This document shows positions 56,263 to 64,000 of a stretch of 64,000 nucleotides of DNA, piece after piece. How positions within the stretch are numbered: the first letter of the stretch is position 1; every line of letters starts with the position of its first letter. This DNA is from Stutzerimonas stutzeri (GTDB taxonomy: Bacteria > Pseudomonadota > Gammaproteobacteria > Pseudomonadales > Pseudomonadaceae), in assembly GCF_015291885.1 (NCBI RefSeq), contig NZ_CP036186.1, positions 1,935,001-1,999,000 on the forward strand, given 5' to 3'. Made by a program: the position numbers and the translations under genes. Under the pieces are notes generated by a model. The model was not told where the DNA came from. It saw only the letters and a program-made list of their open reading frames with translations, and made no database searches.

Positions 56263-58800
56263 ATGTCTCTGCGTCTGTCGTTCGCAATGGTTCGCCTGAC
56301 GTTGGGGGCCGCGCTCGGCCTGGCCGGCCTCGGCGGTTGTCAGGCCTATCTCGATAATCGCTATAGCGCGAGCCTGCCGCCGGCACAGGGCATTCAACCG
56401 CTGACCGGGCTTGCGGGCAGTGCGAGCATCCGGCGCAACTCGCTGGGTATGCCGCTGATCGAAACCTCATCGTTCCATGATGCGCTGTTCGCGATGGGCT
56501 ACATCCATGCGACTGATCGTCTGAGCCAGATGGTCAGCCTGCGGTTGATGGCGCAGGGGCGCCTGGCGGAAATGGTCGGGCCGGGTGTGCTGGAGACCGA
56601 TCGCTTCATGCGTGCAGTCAATCTGCGTCAGAGCGCTGAGCTGCTCTATCGCGAATCCTCGCCGCGGATGAAGAAGTTCTTCGAGGTCTACGCCCGCGGG
56701 GTCAATGCTTACCTGTATCGCCATCAGGACAGGCTGCCGATGGACCTCGCCGAGTCCGGCTACAAGCCTGAGTACTGGAAGCCTGAGGATTCGGTGCTGG
56801 TGTTCTGTTTGCTCAACTTCGGCCTGTCTCAGAACCTGCAGGAAGAGGTTGCCGCACTGCTGCTGGCGCAGAAGGTGGGTAGCGACAAGCTGGCCTGGTT
56901 GCTGCCGATCTACCCGGACGAGGCGTTGCCGTTTGCTGAAGCCGAAAAGCTCAAGGGCCTCGCTCTGAGTGGATCAGTGCCCGGGCTGGCGGCAATCGAG
57001 CAGGCAGCGCAACACTTGGCGGCGTTAACTCCCACTGGCATGGCTGCCTCCAACAACTGGGCTATTGCCGGTAGCAACACCCGGAGTGGCAAGCCGATTT
57101 TGGCTAACGACACGCACTTGCCACTGTCGATGCCTTCGTACTGGAATTTCATGCAGATACGCGCACCGAAATTTCAGGCGGCGGGCGTCACTATCGCCGG
57201 CGTACCTGCGGTTGTGGCCGGCTTCAACGGCAAGCTCGGCTGGGGCATGACCATGGTCATGGGTGACAACCAGGATCTGTTTCTCGAGCAGATCCGCCGC
57301 GAAGGCTCGCGTCTGATGTATCTGGCCGATGGCAAGTGGCTGCCGGCCCGCGAGCGGCACGAAACCTACTTCGTCAAAGGCGAGCGGCCGATTCGCGAGA
57401 CCATCTACGAAACCCGCAATGGGCCTCTGCTGAACACGGCGCTCGGCGAGCGCAAGCACCCCTTGCAACCGCTACAGCTCCGCAGTGGTTACGGCCTTGC
57501 GTTGAAAACCACGCAACTGGAGGCCGATCGCACGCTCGACGCCTTCTTCGACCTGTCCCGCGCGCAGTCGGTGGATCAGGCCTTCGAGGCGACCCGTGAA
57601 ATTCGTGCAACCGCGCTGAATCTGGTTTTCGCCGATCAGCAGGGAATCGGCTGGCAGGTCACCGGACGTTTCCCAAATCGTCGCGAGGGATTGGGGCTGG
57701 TGCCGTCGCCGGGTTGGGACAATCGTTATGAATGGGACGGCTTCGCTGATCCGATGCTGCATCCCTACGACCAGGATCCTATCCAGGGCTGGCTGGGCAC
57801 CGCCAACCATCGCAGTGTACCGCGCGGTTATGGGATGCAGCTTTCCAGCTCCTGGTATGGCCCGGAGCGCTATGAGCGGCTGGCGGAGCTGGCGGGGCGG
57901 GGCAAGCACGACACCCGCAGCACCATCGCGATGCAGTACGACCAGGTCACGCCTTTCGCTGCCAAGCTCAGGGCAATGTTCGAGGCTCCGGGCATGGCCG
58001 AGCCGCTGCGCAAGGCAATCGATGCGCTGCCGGCCAGTGAGCAACACAAGGCGCGAGAAGCGCTGGATCGGCTGATGGCCTTCGACGGCAAGCTGGCTGC
58101 GGATTCGGCCGATGCCGCGCTGTATGGCGCTTTCCTGCACGAAAGCGCACGGCAGATCTTCCTTGATGAGCTGGGGCCGGAAGATACGCCGGCGTGGCGT
58201 GCGCTGGTGCAGACGGCTAACACGTCCTACTCGGCGCAGGCGGACCATTTGCTCGGACGTGAAGACAGTCCGTTCTGGAACGACCAGCAGACTGCGCAAA
58301 CCGAAGACAAGCCAGCGATTCTGGCACGCAGTCTTGCTGGTGCGGTGAGTCTGCTGGAAGGCCGGCTGGGCAACGATCGCAGTGCGTGGCAGTGGGGCAA
58401 GCTGCACACGGCCAGCTGGACCTCTGGCGCAACGCAGCTGGCGCCGCATATGCCGGCCAGCCAGCGGAGCAAGATCAACGCCATCGGTAGCTACCTCGAC
58501 CGTGGCCCCTATGCCATGGGTGGCGATCACAGCACGCTGAATGCCTCGGCCTACAGCATGGGGGCGAACTTCGATACCTGGCTGATCCCGGCGATGCGCA
58601 TCATCGTCGACTTCGGCCGCGACGAGCCGATGATCGGTCTCAACAGCTCGGGCCAGTCAGGCAACCCGGCCAGCCCGCACTACGCCGACGGTATCGATGC
58701 ATGGATGAGGGCGCAGTACATGAGCTTCCCGTTCAAGACGGAGAATCTCGACAAGGTCTACGGCACGCAGCGCCTGTTGCTGACACCTGCTGGTAAATGA
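56263..58800 (+). CDS. Penicillin acylase family lipoprotein (QuiP-like)
   Basis: This is an 845-residue Ntn-hydrolase precursor. The nucleophile Ser263 lies in [12 protein letters not shown], the autocleavage point between alpha and beta subunits. [15 protein letters not shown] and [10 protein letters not shown] are further family segments. In length and layout it resembles QuiP of P. aeruginosa, which degrades long-chain acyl-homoserine lactones, but other amides are possible. The signal sequence ends in GLGGC (Cys26), a lipobox, so the enzyme is probably membrane-anchored. AGGAG lies before the ATG. Confidence 0.88.
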   Translation: MSLRLSFAMVRLTLGAALGLAGLGGCQAYLDNRYSASLPPAQGIQPLTGLAGSASIRRNSLGMPLIETSSFHDALFAMGYIHATDRLSQMVSLRLMAQGRLAEMVGPGVLETDRFMRAVNLRQSAELLYRESSPRMKKFFEVYARGVNAYLYRHQDRLPMDLAESGYKPEYWKPEDSVLVFCLLNFGLSQNLQEEVAALLLAQKVGSDKLAWLLPIYPDEALPFAEAEKLKGLALSGSVPGLAAIEQAAQHLAALTPTGMAASNNWAIAGSNTRSGKPILANDTHLPLSMPSYWNFMQIRAPKFQAAGVTIAGVPAVVAGFNGKLGWGMTMVMGDNQDLFLEQIRREGSRLMYLADGKWLPARERHETYFVKGERPIRETIYETRNGPLLNTALGERKHPLQPLQLRSGYGLALKTTQLEADRTLDAFFDLSRAQSVDQAFEATREIRATALNLVFADQQGIGWQVTGRFPNRREGLGLVPSPGWDNRYEWDGFADPMLHPYDQDPIQGWLGTANHRSVPRGYGMQLSSSWYGPERYERLAELAGRGKHDTRSTIAMQYDQVTPFAAKLRAMFEAPGMAEPLRKAIDALPASEQHKAREALDRLMAFDGKLAADSADAALYGAFLHESARQIFLDELGPEDTPAWRALVQTANTSYSAQADHLLGREDSPFWNDQQTAQTEDKPAILARSLAGAVSLLEGRLGNDRSAWQWGKLHTASWTSGATQLAPHMPASQRSKINAIGSYLDRGPYAMGGDHSTLNASAYSMGANFDTWLIPAMRIIVDFGRDEPMIGLNSSGQSGNPASPHYADGIDAWMRAQYMSFPFKTENLDKVYGTQRLLLTPAGK

Positions 58801-58819
58801 CGGGAGCGCCGCACCGGCA

Positions 58820-59527
58820 TCAGGCCGGTTGCGGCGCTGCTGGCGCTACTTCCAGAACGCGGATCACGCCTGGCGCAGGGTAGTGCCAGCGTACGTCCAC
58901 ATCCCATAACTGCGCGCCGTAACGCCGTTCGGGCTCCGGCTTCTGATAGGCCGGGCGCGGGTCCTGCGCCAGGCACTGTTCGATGAGTTCGACCAGAGGC
59001 TCGCCCAGGCGCAGTGCTTCGCGGCGGGCTTGCAGCAATCCCGATTCCGACCATTGCACCTCGATCAACTCTGGCGCATCGGCGGCCATGTCGTTGCGTG
59101 CGTCAGGTAGCGCATCGGCGTAGGGCACGTAGGGTTTGATGTCGAGCACCGGGGTGCCGTCCAGCAGGTCGATGCCGGAAATGAACAGTCGTCCCGGCTC
59201 GACCTTATCCAGCCTGACCACCGACTGACCGATGCCATTGGGTCTGTGCGTTGCTCGCGTGGCGAACACGCCAACCATGCGATTGCCGCCCAGACGTGGC
59301 GGGCGAACCTTGAGGCGGGGTTTGCTTTCCAGCGCCTGATGGAAAAGAAATAGCAGCCACACGTGGCTGACCTGCTCGAGCCCGGCTACCGCATCACCAC
59401 TGTCGAACGGCGGCAGCAGTTCCAGCACGCCACGTGCCGCTGGCGCCAGGCTGGGCTGGCGGGGGATGGCGAACTTCTCCTTGAAGCAGGAGCGGACGTA
59501 GCCGATAGGCGAGACGCTGTGATCCAT
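58820..59527 (-). CDS. trmO: tRNA (N6-threonylcarbamoyl-A37) methyltransferase TrmO
   Basis: This is a 235-residue TsaA/TrmO family protein. The beta-barrel core has VSPIGYVRSCFKEKFAIPRQ at the start, then PPRLGGNRMVGVFATRATHR and RPNGIGQSVV, the SAM-binding region. It methylates the t6A37 base of tRNA for threonine. It lies 109 nt downstream of trpB on the same strand and faces the acylase gene. Confidence 0.92.
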   Translation of the reverse strand: MDHSVSPIGYVRSCFKEKFAIPRQPSLAPAARGVLELLPPFDSGDAVAGLEQVSHVWLLFLFHQALESKPRLKVRPPRLGGNRMVGVFATRATHRPNGIGQSVVRLDKVEPGRLFISGIDLLDGTPVLDIKPYVPYADALPDARNDMAADAPELIEVQWSESGLLQARREALRLGEPLVELIEQCLAQDPRPAYQKPEPERRYGAQLWDVDVRWHYPAPGVIRVLEVAPAAPQPA

Positions 59528-59636
59528 TACACGGGCCTGGAAGCAGTCGGGCGGCTGCGCATCTTAACCGCTATGGCCGCCTGTTGCGTTTACGCCCGGC
59601 CGACGCGCATATGCACTGTCGGCCCGCGCTGATGTG

Positions 59637-60845
59637 TTACAGGCCGAGCAGGTTGGCGACGTAATCGGCGTCCTTGTCGCCGCGGCCGGAAAGGTTGACC
59701 AGGATATGGCTGTCCTTGCCCAGCGTCGGTGCGCTGCGGATGGCCCAGGCCACTGCGTGGGCGCTTTCCAGGGCCGGGATGATGCCTTCGACGCGGGAAA
59801 GGGTCATAAAGGCGTCGAGGCATTCCTGGTCGGTCGCGGTCTGGTAGTTCACCCGGCCGATGTCCTTGAGATAACTGTGCTGTGGGCCGACACCGGGGTA
59901 GTCCAGACCGGAAGCGATGGAGTGCACCGCAGACGGGTTGCCATCGGCATCCTCCAGCACGTAACAGGCCATGCCATGCAGTTCGCCTGGCTTGCCCTTC
60001 GTCAGCGTGGCCGAGTGGCGGCCTGGCTTGTCCAGGCTTTCGCCGGCCGGCTCGATACCGACCAGCTCGACGGCGGCATCTTCGAGGAAGGCGGTGAACA
60101 TGCCCATGGCATTCGAGCCGCCACCGACGCAAGCAACCACGTGATCGGGCAGGCGGCCATGTTTGGCGAGGAATTGCTCACGGGCCTCGGTGCCGATGAT
60201 TGACTGGAAATCGCGGACCATCTTCGGGAACGGATGCGGGCCGACCACCGAGCCAATGGCGTAGATGTAGTTGTGCGGGTCCTTCAGGTATTCCTCGAAG
60301 GCGCTGTCCACCGCTTCCTTGAGGGTGGCGCCGCCGCGGGTGACGGCGATCAGCTTGCAGCCGAGGATCTTCATCTTGGTGACGTTGGGATGTTCCTTCT
60401 CGATATCCACCTGGCCCATGTGAATCTCGCAGGGAATACCCACCAGCGCGCAGGCGGTAGCCAGGGCAACACCGTGCTGTCCTGCGCCAGTCTCTGCGAT
60501 GACCTTCTTCTTGCCCATAAACTTGGCCAGCAGGGCCTCGCCGAGGCAATGATTGATCTTGTGTGCGCCGGTGTGGTTCAGGTCTTCACGCTTCAGATGG
60601 ATCTGCGCACCGCCGAGCTGCTCAGACAGGCGCCGAGCGTGGAAGATTGGACTTGGCCGACCCACATAGTCTGCGAATAGCGACGCCAGTTCCTGCTGAA
60701 AGTCCTCCCGTTGACGGATTTCCTCGTAGGCAAGGTTGATGTCGTCCATCGCCTGCTTGAGGTGTGGCGGCACCAACTGGCCGCCATACGGGCCGAAATA
60801 TCCGTTGGCATCGGGCATGGCGTTGAAGCGTGGATCGGACGACAT
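59637..60845 (-). CDS. trpB: Tryptophan synthase beta chain, stand-alone
   Basis: This is a 402-residue PLP enzyme joining indole and serine. The PLP Lys is at 96 in HTGAHKIN, the catalytic Glu at 118 in AETGAGQHG, and the phosphate loop is GGGSNAMG. No trpA follows (trmO does) and no trpI regulator is beside it, unlike the trpBA unit of Pseudomonas. The wording around the active site ([18 protein letters not shown]) differs from the usual Pseudomonas TrpB. It may be a second copy for indole salvage or serine use. It is divergent from betT. Confidence 0.9.
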   Translation of the reverse strand: MSSDPRFNAMPDANGYFGPYGGQLVPPHLKQAMDDINLAYEEIRQREDFQQELASLFADYVGRPSPIFHARRLSEQLGGAQIHLKREDLNHTGAHKINHCLGEALLAKFMGKKKVIAETGAGQHGVALATACALVGIPCEIHMGQVDIEKEHPNVTKMKILGCKLIAVTRGGATLKEAVDSAFEEYLKDPHNYIYAIGSVVGPHPFPKMVRDFQSIIGTEAREQFLAKHGRLPDHVVACVGGGSNAMGMFTAFLEDAAVELVGIEPAGESLDKPGRHSATLTKGKPGELHGMACYVLEDADGNPSAVHSIASGLDYPGVGPQHSYLKDIGRVNYQTATDQECLDAFMTLSRVEGIIPALESAHAVAWAIRSAPTLGKDSHILVNLSGRGDKDADYVANLLGL

Positions 60846-61247
60846 GGGAACATCTCTGCTATTGAATTTGGCTGATCATATGCCACCTCATTTGCAGCTG
60901 AAAACGCAGTGGCTTAACGCTTCAGGGATCCGCTTCATAACGCCCTGAATCGGTGACTGCCGAGTCGGAGCGGGGCGCGCAGGTATCGCCGGCTTTGACG
61001 TAAATTCGCGAATTTGAAGCTTATCGTGTAGGATGCGCGCCGACTTCGCCATTATGGGAGCAGAATTCAAACTTGTTTTTTTGTCGGCAGCCCCTTGCCG
61101 ACGGGCATAGCCGTCATCAGTACGGCTGCTATGCATGCCCAACCCGCCATTGGTGCGCACCAATCTCAAGAGATTTGCCCGCTACCTGCCGCAATGCGTC
61201 GCACCGCGATGTCGTAAAAGCCAGAACAAGTTCAGGAGATAGAACTG
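60846..61247. other. Divergent trpB-betT region with palindrome and hairpins
   Basis: No gene is seen in these 402 nt. A perfect 14-bp palindrome AAATTCGCGAATTT lies at 61002-61015 and could be an operator. On the betT side two hairpins follow: GTCGGCA / TGCCGAC (61083-61102) and a longer one with arms GCATAGCCGT / ACGGCTGCTATGC (about 61106-61136). They would sit in the betT leader. AGGAG (61234-61238) precedes the betT ATG by 9 nt. Confidence 0.6.
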
Positions 61248-63314
61248 ATGAACTAGGCTGAGCTCTCGCCCAATGATTCCGAAGCGCCCGCTGACCGGAT
61301 CAATCCCGTAGTTTTCTACGGTTCCGCAATCGCCATCGTGTTGTTTGCCGTATGGACGATGTTCTTCACCGATCGCTCGCTGGCGATCATCAACACGGTA
61401 CTTGGCTGGATTTCCAATTCATTCGGCTGGTTCTACTTTCTCGCCGTGCTGCTCTACCTGCTGTTCGTAGTGATCGTGGCGACCAGCCGTTACGGCAAGA
61501 TCCGCCTCGGGCCGGATCATTCCAAACCCGAATTCAACGTGGTCACCTGGGCGGCGATGCTGTTCTCTGCCGGTATCGGCATCGACCTGCTGTTTTTCTG
61601 CATCGCCGAACCCATCACCCAGTTTCTCGAACCGCCGGTGGGCGAGGGCGGGACCACCCAGGCCGCGCGTCATGCGATGGAGCTGACCTTCCTGCATTGG
61701 GGCCTCTCTGGCTGGGGCGTCTATACGCTGGTCGGCATGTCGCTGGCCTACTTCAGCTTCCGCCAGGGCTTGCCGCTGTCGATTCGCTCCTCGCTGTACC
61801 CGATCTTCGGCAAACGCATCTATGGCCCCATCGGCCACACCGTCGATACCGCCGCGGTGCTTGGCACCATCTTCGGTATCGCGACCAGCCTGGGCATCGG
61901 CATCATCCAGCTGAACTTCGGCCTCAACTATATCTTCGGCATACCCGAGGGCACGCTGACCCAGGCGGTGCTGGTGGTACTGATCGTGGTGTTCTCGGCC
62001 ATTTCGGCGGCCACGGGCGTGGAGCGCGGCATTCGCCGGCTTTCCGAATTCAACATGTTGCTGGCGGTGTTGCTGCTGCTGTTCGTGCTGGTCGTCGGCG
62101 ACACGGTGTTCCTGCTCAATGCGCTGGTGATGAACGTCGGCGACTACTTCTCCAACTTCATCAGTCTGTCGCTGGACACCTACGCCTACCGCCGGCCGAC
62201 CGACTGGCTGAATGCCTGGACGGTGTTCTTCTGGGCCTGGTGGATTGCCTGGGGGCCGTTCGTGGGCCTGTTTCTGGCGCGGATTTCCCGTGGCCGCACC
62301 ATCCGCGAGTTCGTCATCGGCACGCTGCTGTTGCCGCTGGCCTTCATGATGGCCTGGATGTCGATCATGGGTAACAGCGCCATCGAGATGGTCATGGGCG
62401 GTGCCCTCGAATTCGGTCAGCAGGCGGTGAGCAACCCTGGCTCGTCGATCTATCTGTTCCTGCAGAGCCTGCCCTGGGCCGGTCTCACCACCATCGTGGT
62501 GACCATCCTCGCGATCGTGTTCTTCGTCACCTCCGGCGACTCCGGCTCGCTGGTGCTGTCGAACTTCACCTCCATCCTCAAGGATGTGAACAGCGACGCG
62601 CCGGTGTGGATGCGCATTCTCTGGGCGGCGATCATCGGCATTCTCACCCTGGCGCTGCTGATTGCCGGCGGCCTGACCGCGCTGCAGGGCACCGTGGTGA
62701 TCATGGGGCTGCCGTTCTCCATCGTTCTGCTATTCATGATGTACGGGCTGTTCAAGGCATTGCACGTCGAGGGCGTCATGGCCGACAGCTACCAGAAGAG
62801 CCTGTCCGGCTACCTGTCCGGGCGCGCGACGCTGGAGCACACGCAGATGAACTGGAGTCAGCGCCTGTCGCGGGCGATGAGCTTCCCCAGCCGTTCGCAG
62901 ATCCGTCGTTACATGAAGGATGTCTGCAAGCCGGCGATGGAAGAGATCCAGAAGGCGCTGGGCGAGAAGGGCGTGCCGGTGGATATCGTCGAAGGCGAGC
63001 CGGGCAACGAGCACCTGGCGCTGCACGTCAATCTGGGCAGCGAGCAGGACTTCACTTACCAGATCTGGCCGGTGCGCGGCACCATGCCATCCTTTGCCCT
63101 GCGCACGCAGAGCGGCAACGCCGACTACTACCGGCTCGAGGTGCATCTGCGTCAGGGCAGCCTGGGTTACGACCTGATGGGCTACTCCCGGCGCCAGCTG
63201 ATCGAGGACATCCTCGACCACTACGAGCACCACATGCACTTCCTGCATCTGCAGCGCGAGAACGGTGGTGGTGAAAGCGGCATGCCCAACCCGGGCGCAA
63301 CGCCGACACCTTGA
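61248..63314 (+). CDS. betT: BCCT choline transporter BetT, amber codon at position 3
   Basis: This is a BCCT-family sodium- or proton-coupled carrier for choline. About 12 membrane helices span residues 20-520 and a long cytoplasmic C-terminal domain (about 150 residues) follows, as in osmosensing BetT. The BCCT signature region WTVFFWAWWIAWGPFVGLF is clear. The best start is ATG 61248 with AGGAG, but it reads ATG AAC TAG, an in-frame amber, before 28 further sense codons (AELSPNDSE, then NPVVFYGSAIAIV) of normal BetT N-terminus. The next possible start, GTG 61338, falls within helix 1. So the gene may be silent, rescued by a later start or suppression, or the base may be misread. betB follows at 92 nt. 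Confidence 0.88.
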
Positions 63315-63321
63315 CCCTGCA

Positions 63322-63344
63322 CGCCTCGGGCGATCCCCGAGGCG
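63322..63344 (+). terminator. Hairpin between betT and betB
   Basis: CGCCTCGGG and CCCGAGGCG form a perfect 9-bp stem with a CGATC loop. No T-run follows. It could weaken read-through from betT into betB or protect the 3' end. Confidence 0.55.
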
Positions 63345-63406
63345 TTCCATTCATGTCGCGGTAGTGTCGATCCGCTGCCGCCACGACCAGTACGAAGAGG
63401 TAGAAC

Positions 63407-64000
63407 ATGGTCCGTTTCCCACGGCAGCAACTCTATATCCATGGCGGCTACGTCGACGCCAGCGGCAATGAAACCTTCGAGAGCATCAACCCGGCCAACG
63501 GCGAAGTCCTGGCCGAAGTCGCGGAGGCCGGTGCGGCCGATCTGGAACGCGCGGTTGAAAGCGCCGAGCAGGGCCAGCGCATCTGGGCGGCACTGACCGG
63601 CATTGAGCGGGCGCGAATCATGCGTCGCGCGGTCGATCTCTTGCGCGAGCGCAACGACGAGCTGGCCGTGCTGGAAACCCTGGACACCGGCAAGCCGCTG
63701 AGCGAAACCCGCAGCGTTGACATCGTTACCGGCGCCGACGTGCTGGAGTACTACGCCGGCCTGGCTCCGGCCATCGAGGGCGAACAGATTCCGCTGCGTG
63801 ACAGCAGTTTCGTCTATACCCGGCGCGAACCGCTGGGCGTGGTGGCCGGCATCGGCGCTTGGAACTATCCCATCCAGATCGCCCTGTGGAAGGCGGCCCC
63901 TGCGCTGGCCGCCGGCAACGCGATGATCTTCAAACCCAGCGAAGTCACCTCGCTGAGCGCGCTCAAACTGGCGGAAATCTTCAGCGAGGCCGGGCTGCCC
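63407..64000 (+). CDS. betB: Betaine aldehyde dehydrogenase, 3' end outside window
   Basis: The first 198 codons of an NAD-dependent aldehyde dehydrogenase are present. It begins [20 protein letters not shown], then [32 protein letters not shown], and [20 protein letters not shown] near residues 148-167, which matches BetB closely. It turns betaine aldehyde into glycine betaine, the osmoprotectant. Catalytic Cys and Glu lie beyond the window. GAGG lies 6 nt before the ATG at 63407. No betI regulator is found between betT and betB. Confidence 0.93.
   Translation, partial: MVRFPRQQLYIHGGYVDASGNETFESINPANGEVLAEVAEAGAADLERAVESAEQGQRIWAALTGIERARIMRRAVDLLRERNDELAVLETLDTGKPLSETRSVDIVTGADVLEYYAGLAPAIEGEQIPLRDSSFVYTRREPLGVVAGIGAWNYPIQIALWKAAPALAAGNAMIFKPSEVTSLSALKLAEIFSEAGLP

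Noticed and set aside
61083..61102. GTCGGCA / TGCCGAC hairpin as a terminator
   Set aside because: The T-run lies before the hairpin on the plus strand and would be an A-run after it on the minus strand, so neither direction fits a terminator.

Overview
The window reads as the chromosome of a gammaproteobacterium of the Pseudomonas stutzeri (Stutzerimonas) group. The base composition is GC-rich. The gene order follows blocks I recall from P. aeruginosa: fumC, DUF2059, bolA, trhO, dsbA-like, ABC exporter; the itaconate cluster ending at acsA; and fadB, fadA, DUF1653, topA, DUF6586, sulA, lexA, psrA, nagZ, mtnP. The integron recombination sites have the P. stutzeri form. Species assignment is inference; no database was searched.

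Layout. 1-2.5 kb holds the 3' three quarters of a 23S rRNA gene, a 5S rRNA gene and a terminator. 2.7-15.2 kb is housekeeping and membrane genes: fumarase, BolA, tRNA hydroxylase TrhO, a DsbA-like protein, an ABC exporter, a chemotaxis receptor with a candidate sigma-28 promoter, ArfB, an MFS carrier and DUF2254. 15.3-23.6 kb is an itaconate catabolism cluster: a LysR regulator, itaconyl-CoA hydratase, acyl-CoA dehydrogenase, VOC protein, MmgE/PrpD protein, CoA-transferase, citramalyl-CoA lyase and a TRAP binding protein. 24.6-31.8 kb is an accessory island. 31.8-36.3 kb is a second, parallel acid-catabolism module (HMG-CoA-lyase-like enzyme, CoA-transferase, LysR, TRAP binding protein), followed by acsA. 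38.7-41.4 kb has a DUF2892 protein and an oligopeptidase. 41.9-56.2 kb is the conserved fadBA, topA, lexA, psrA and nagZ neighbourhood. 56.3-64 kb has a penicillin-acylase-family lipoprotein, TrmO, a stand-alone trpB, a BetT choline transporter with an in-frame amber codon, and the start of betB.

The island is the most interesting part. It is a small integron cassette array with no integrase gene beside it. The left end has an attI-like site, then three AT-rich cassettes. For each cassette the first bases (GTTATGT, GTTAGGT, GTTAGCT) are the exact complement of that cassette's own R'' core (ACATAAC, ACCTAAC, AGCTAAC), which fixes the cassette boundaries. The second and third attC sites are each broken at the same place by an IS110/IS1111-type element, as in the attC-targeting IS1111 group. 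The second of these elements is itself split by two tandem IS5-type elements and cut off at the right border. The cassettes encode two zinc-finger-like unknown proteins and one HEPN-like protein.

Functional links. The two acid modules both use CoA activation followed by carbon-carbon lysis to give acetyl-CoA. They share paralogous regulators, CoA-transferases and TRAP binding proteins, and both lack the TRAP membrane subunits in this window. acsA and fadBA, the latter near their likely regulator psrA, also feed acetyl-CoA. lexA and sulA form an SOS unit with two LexA boxes.
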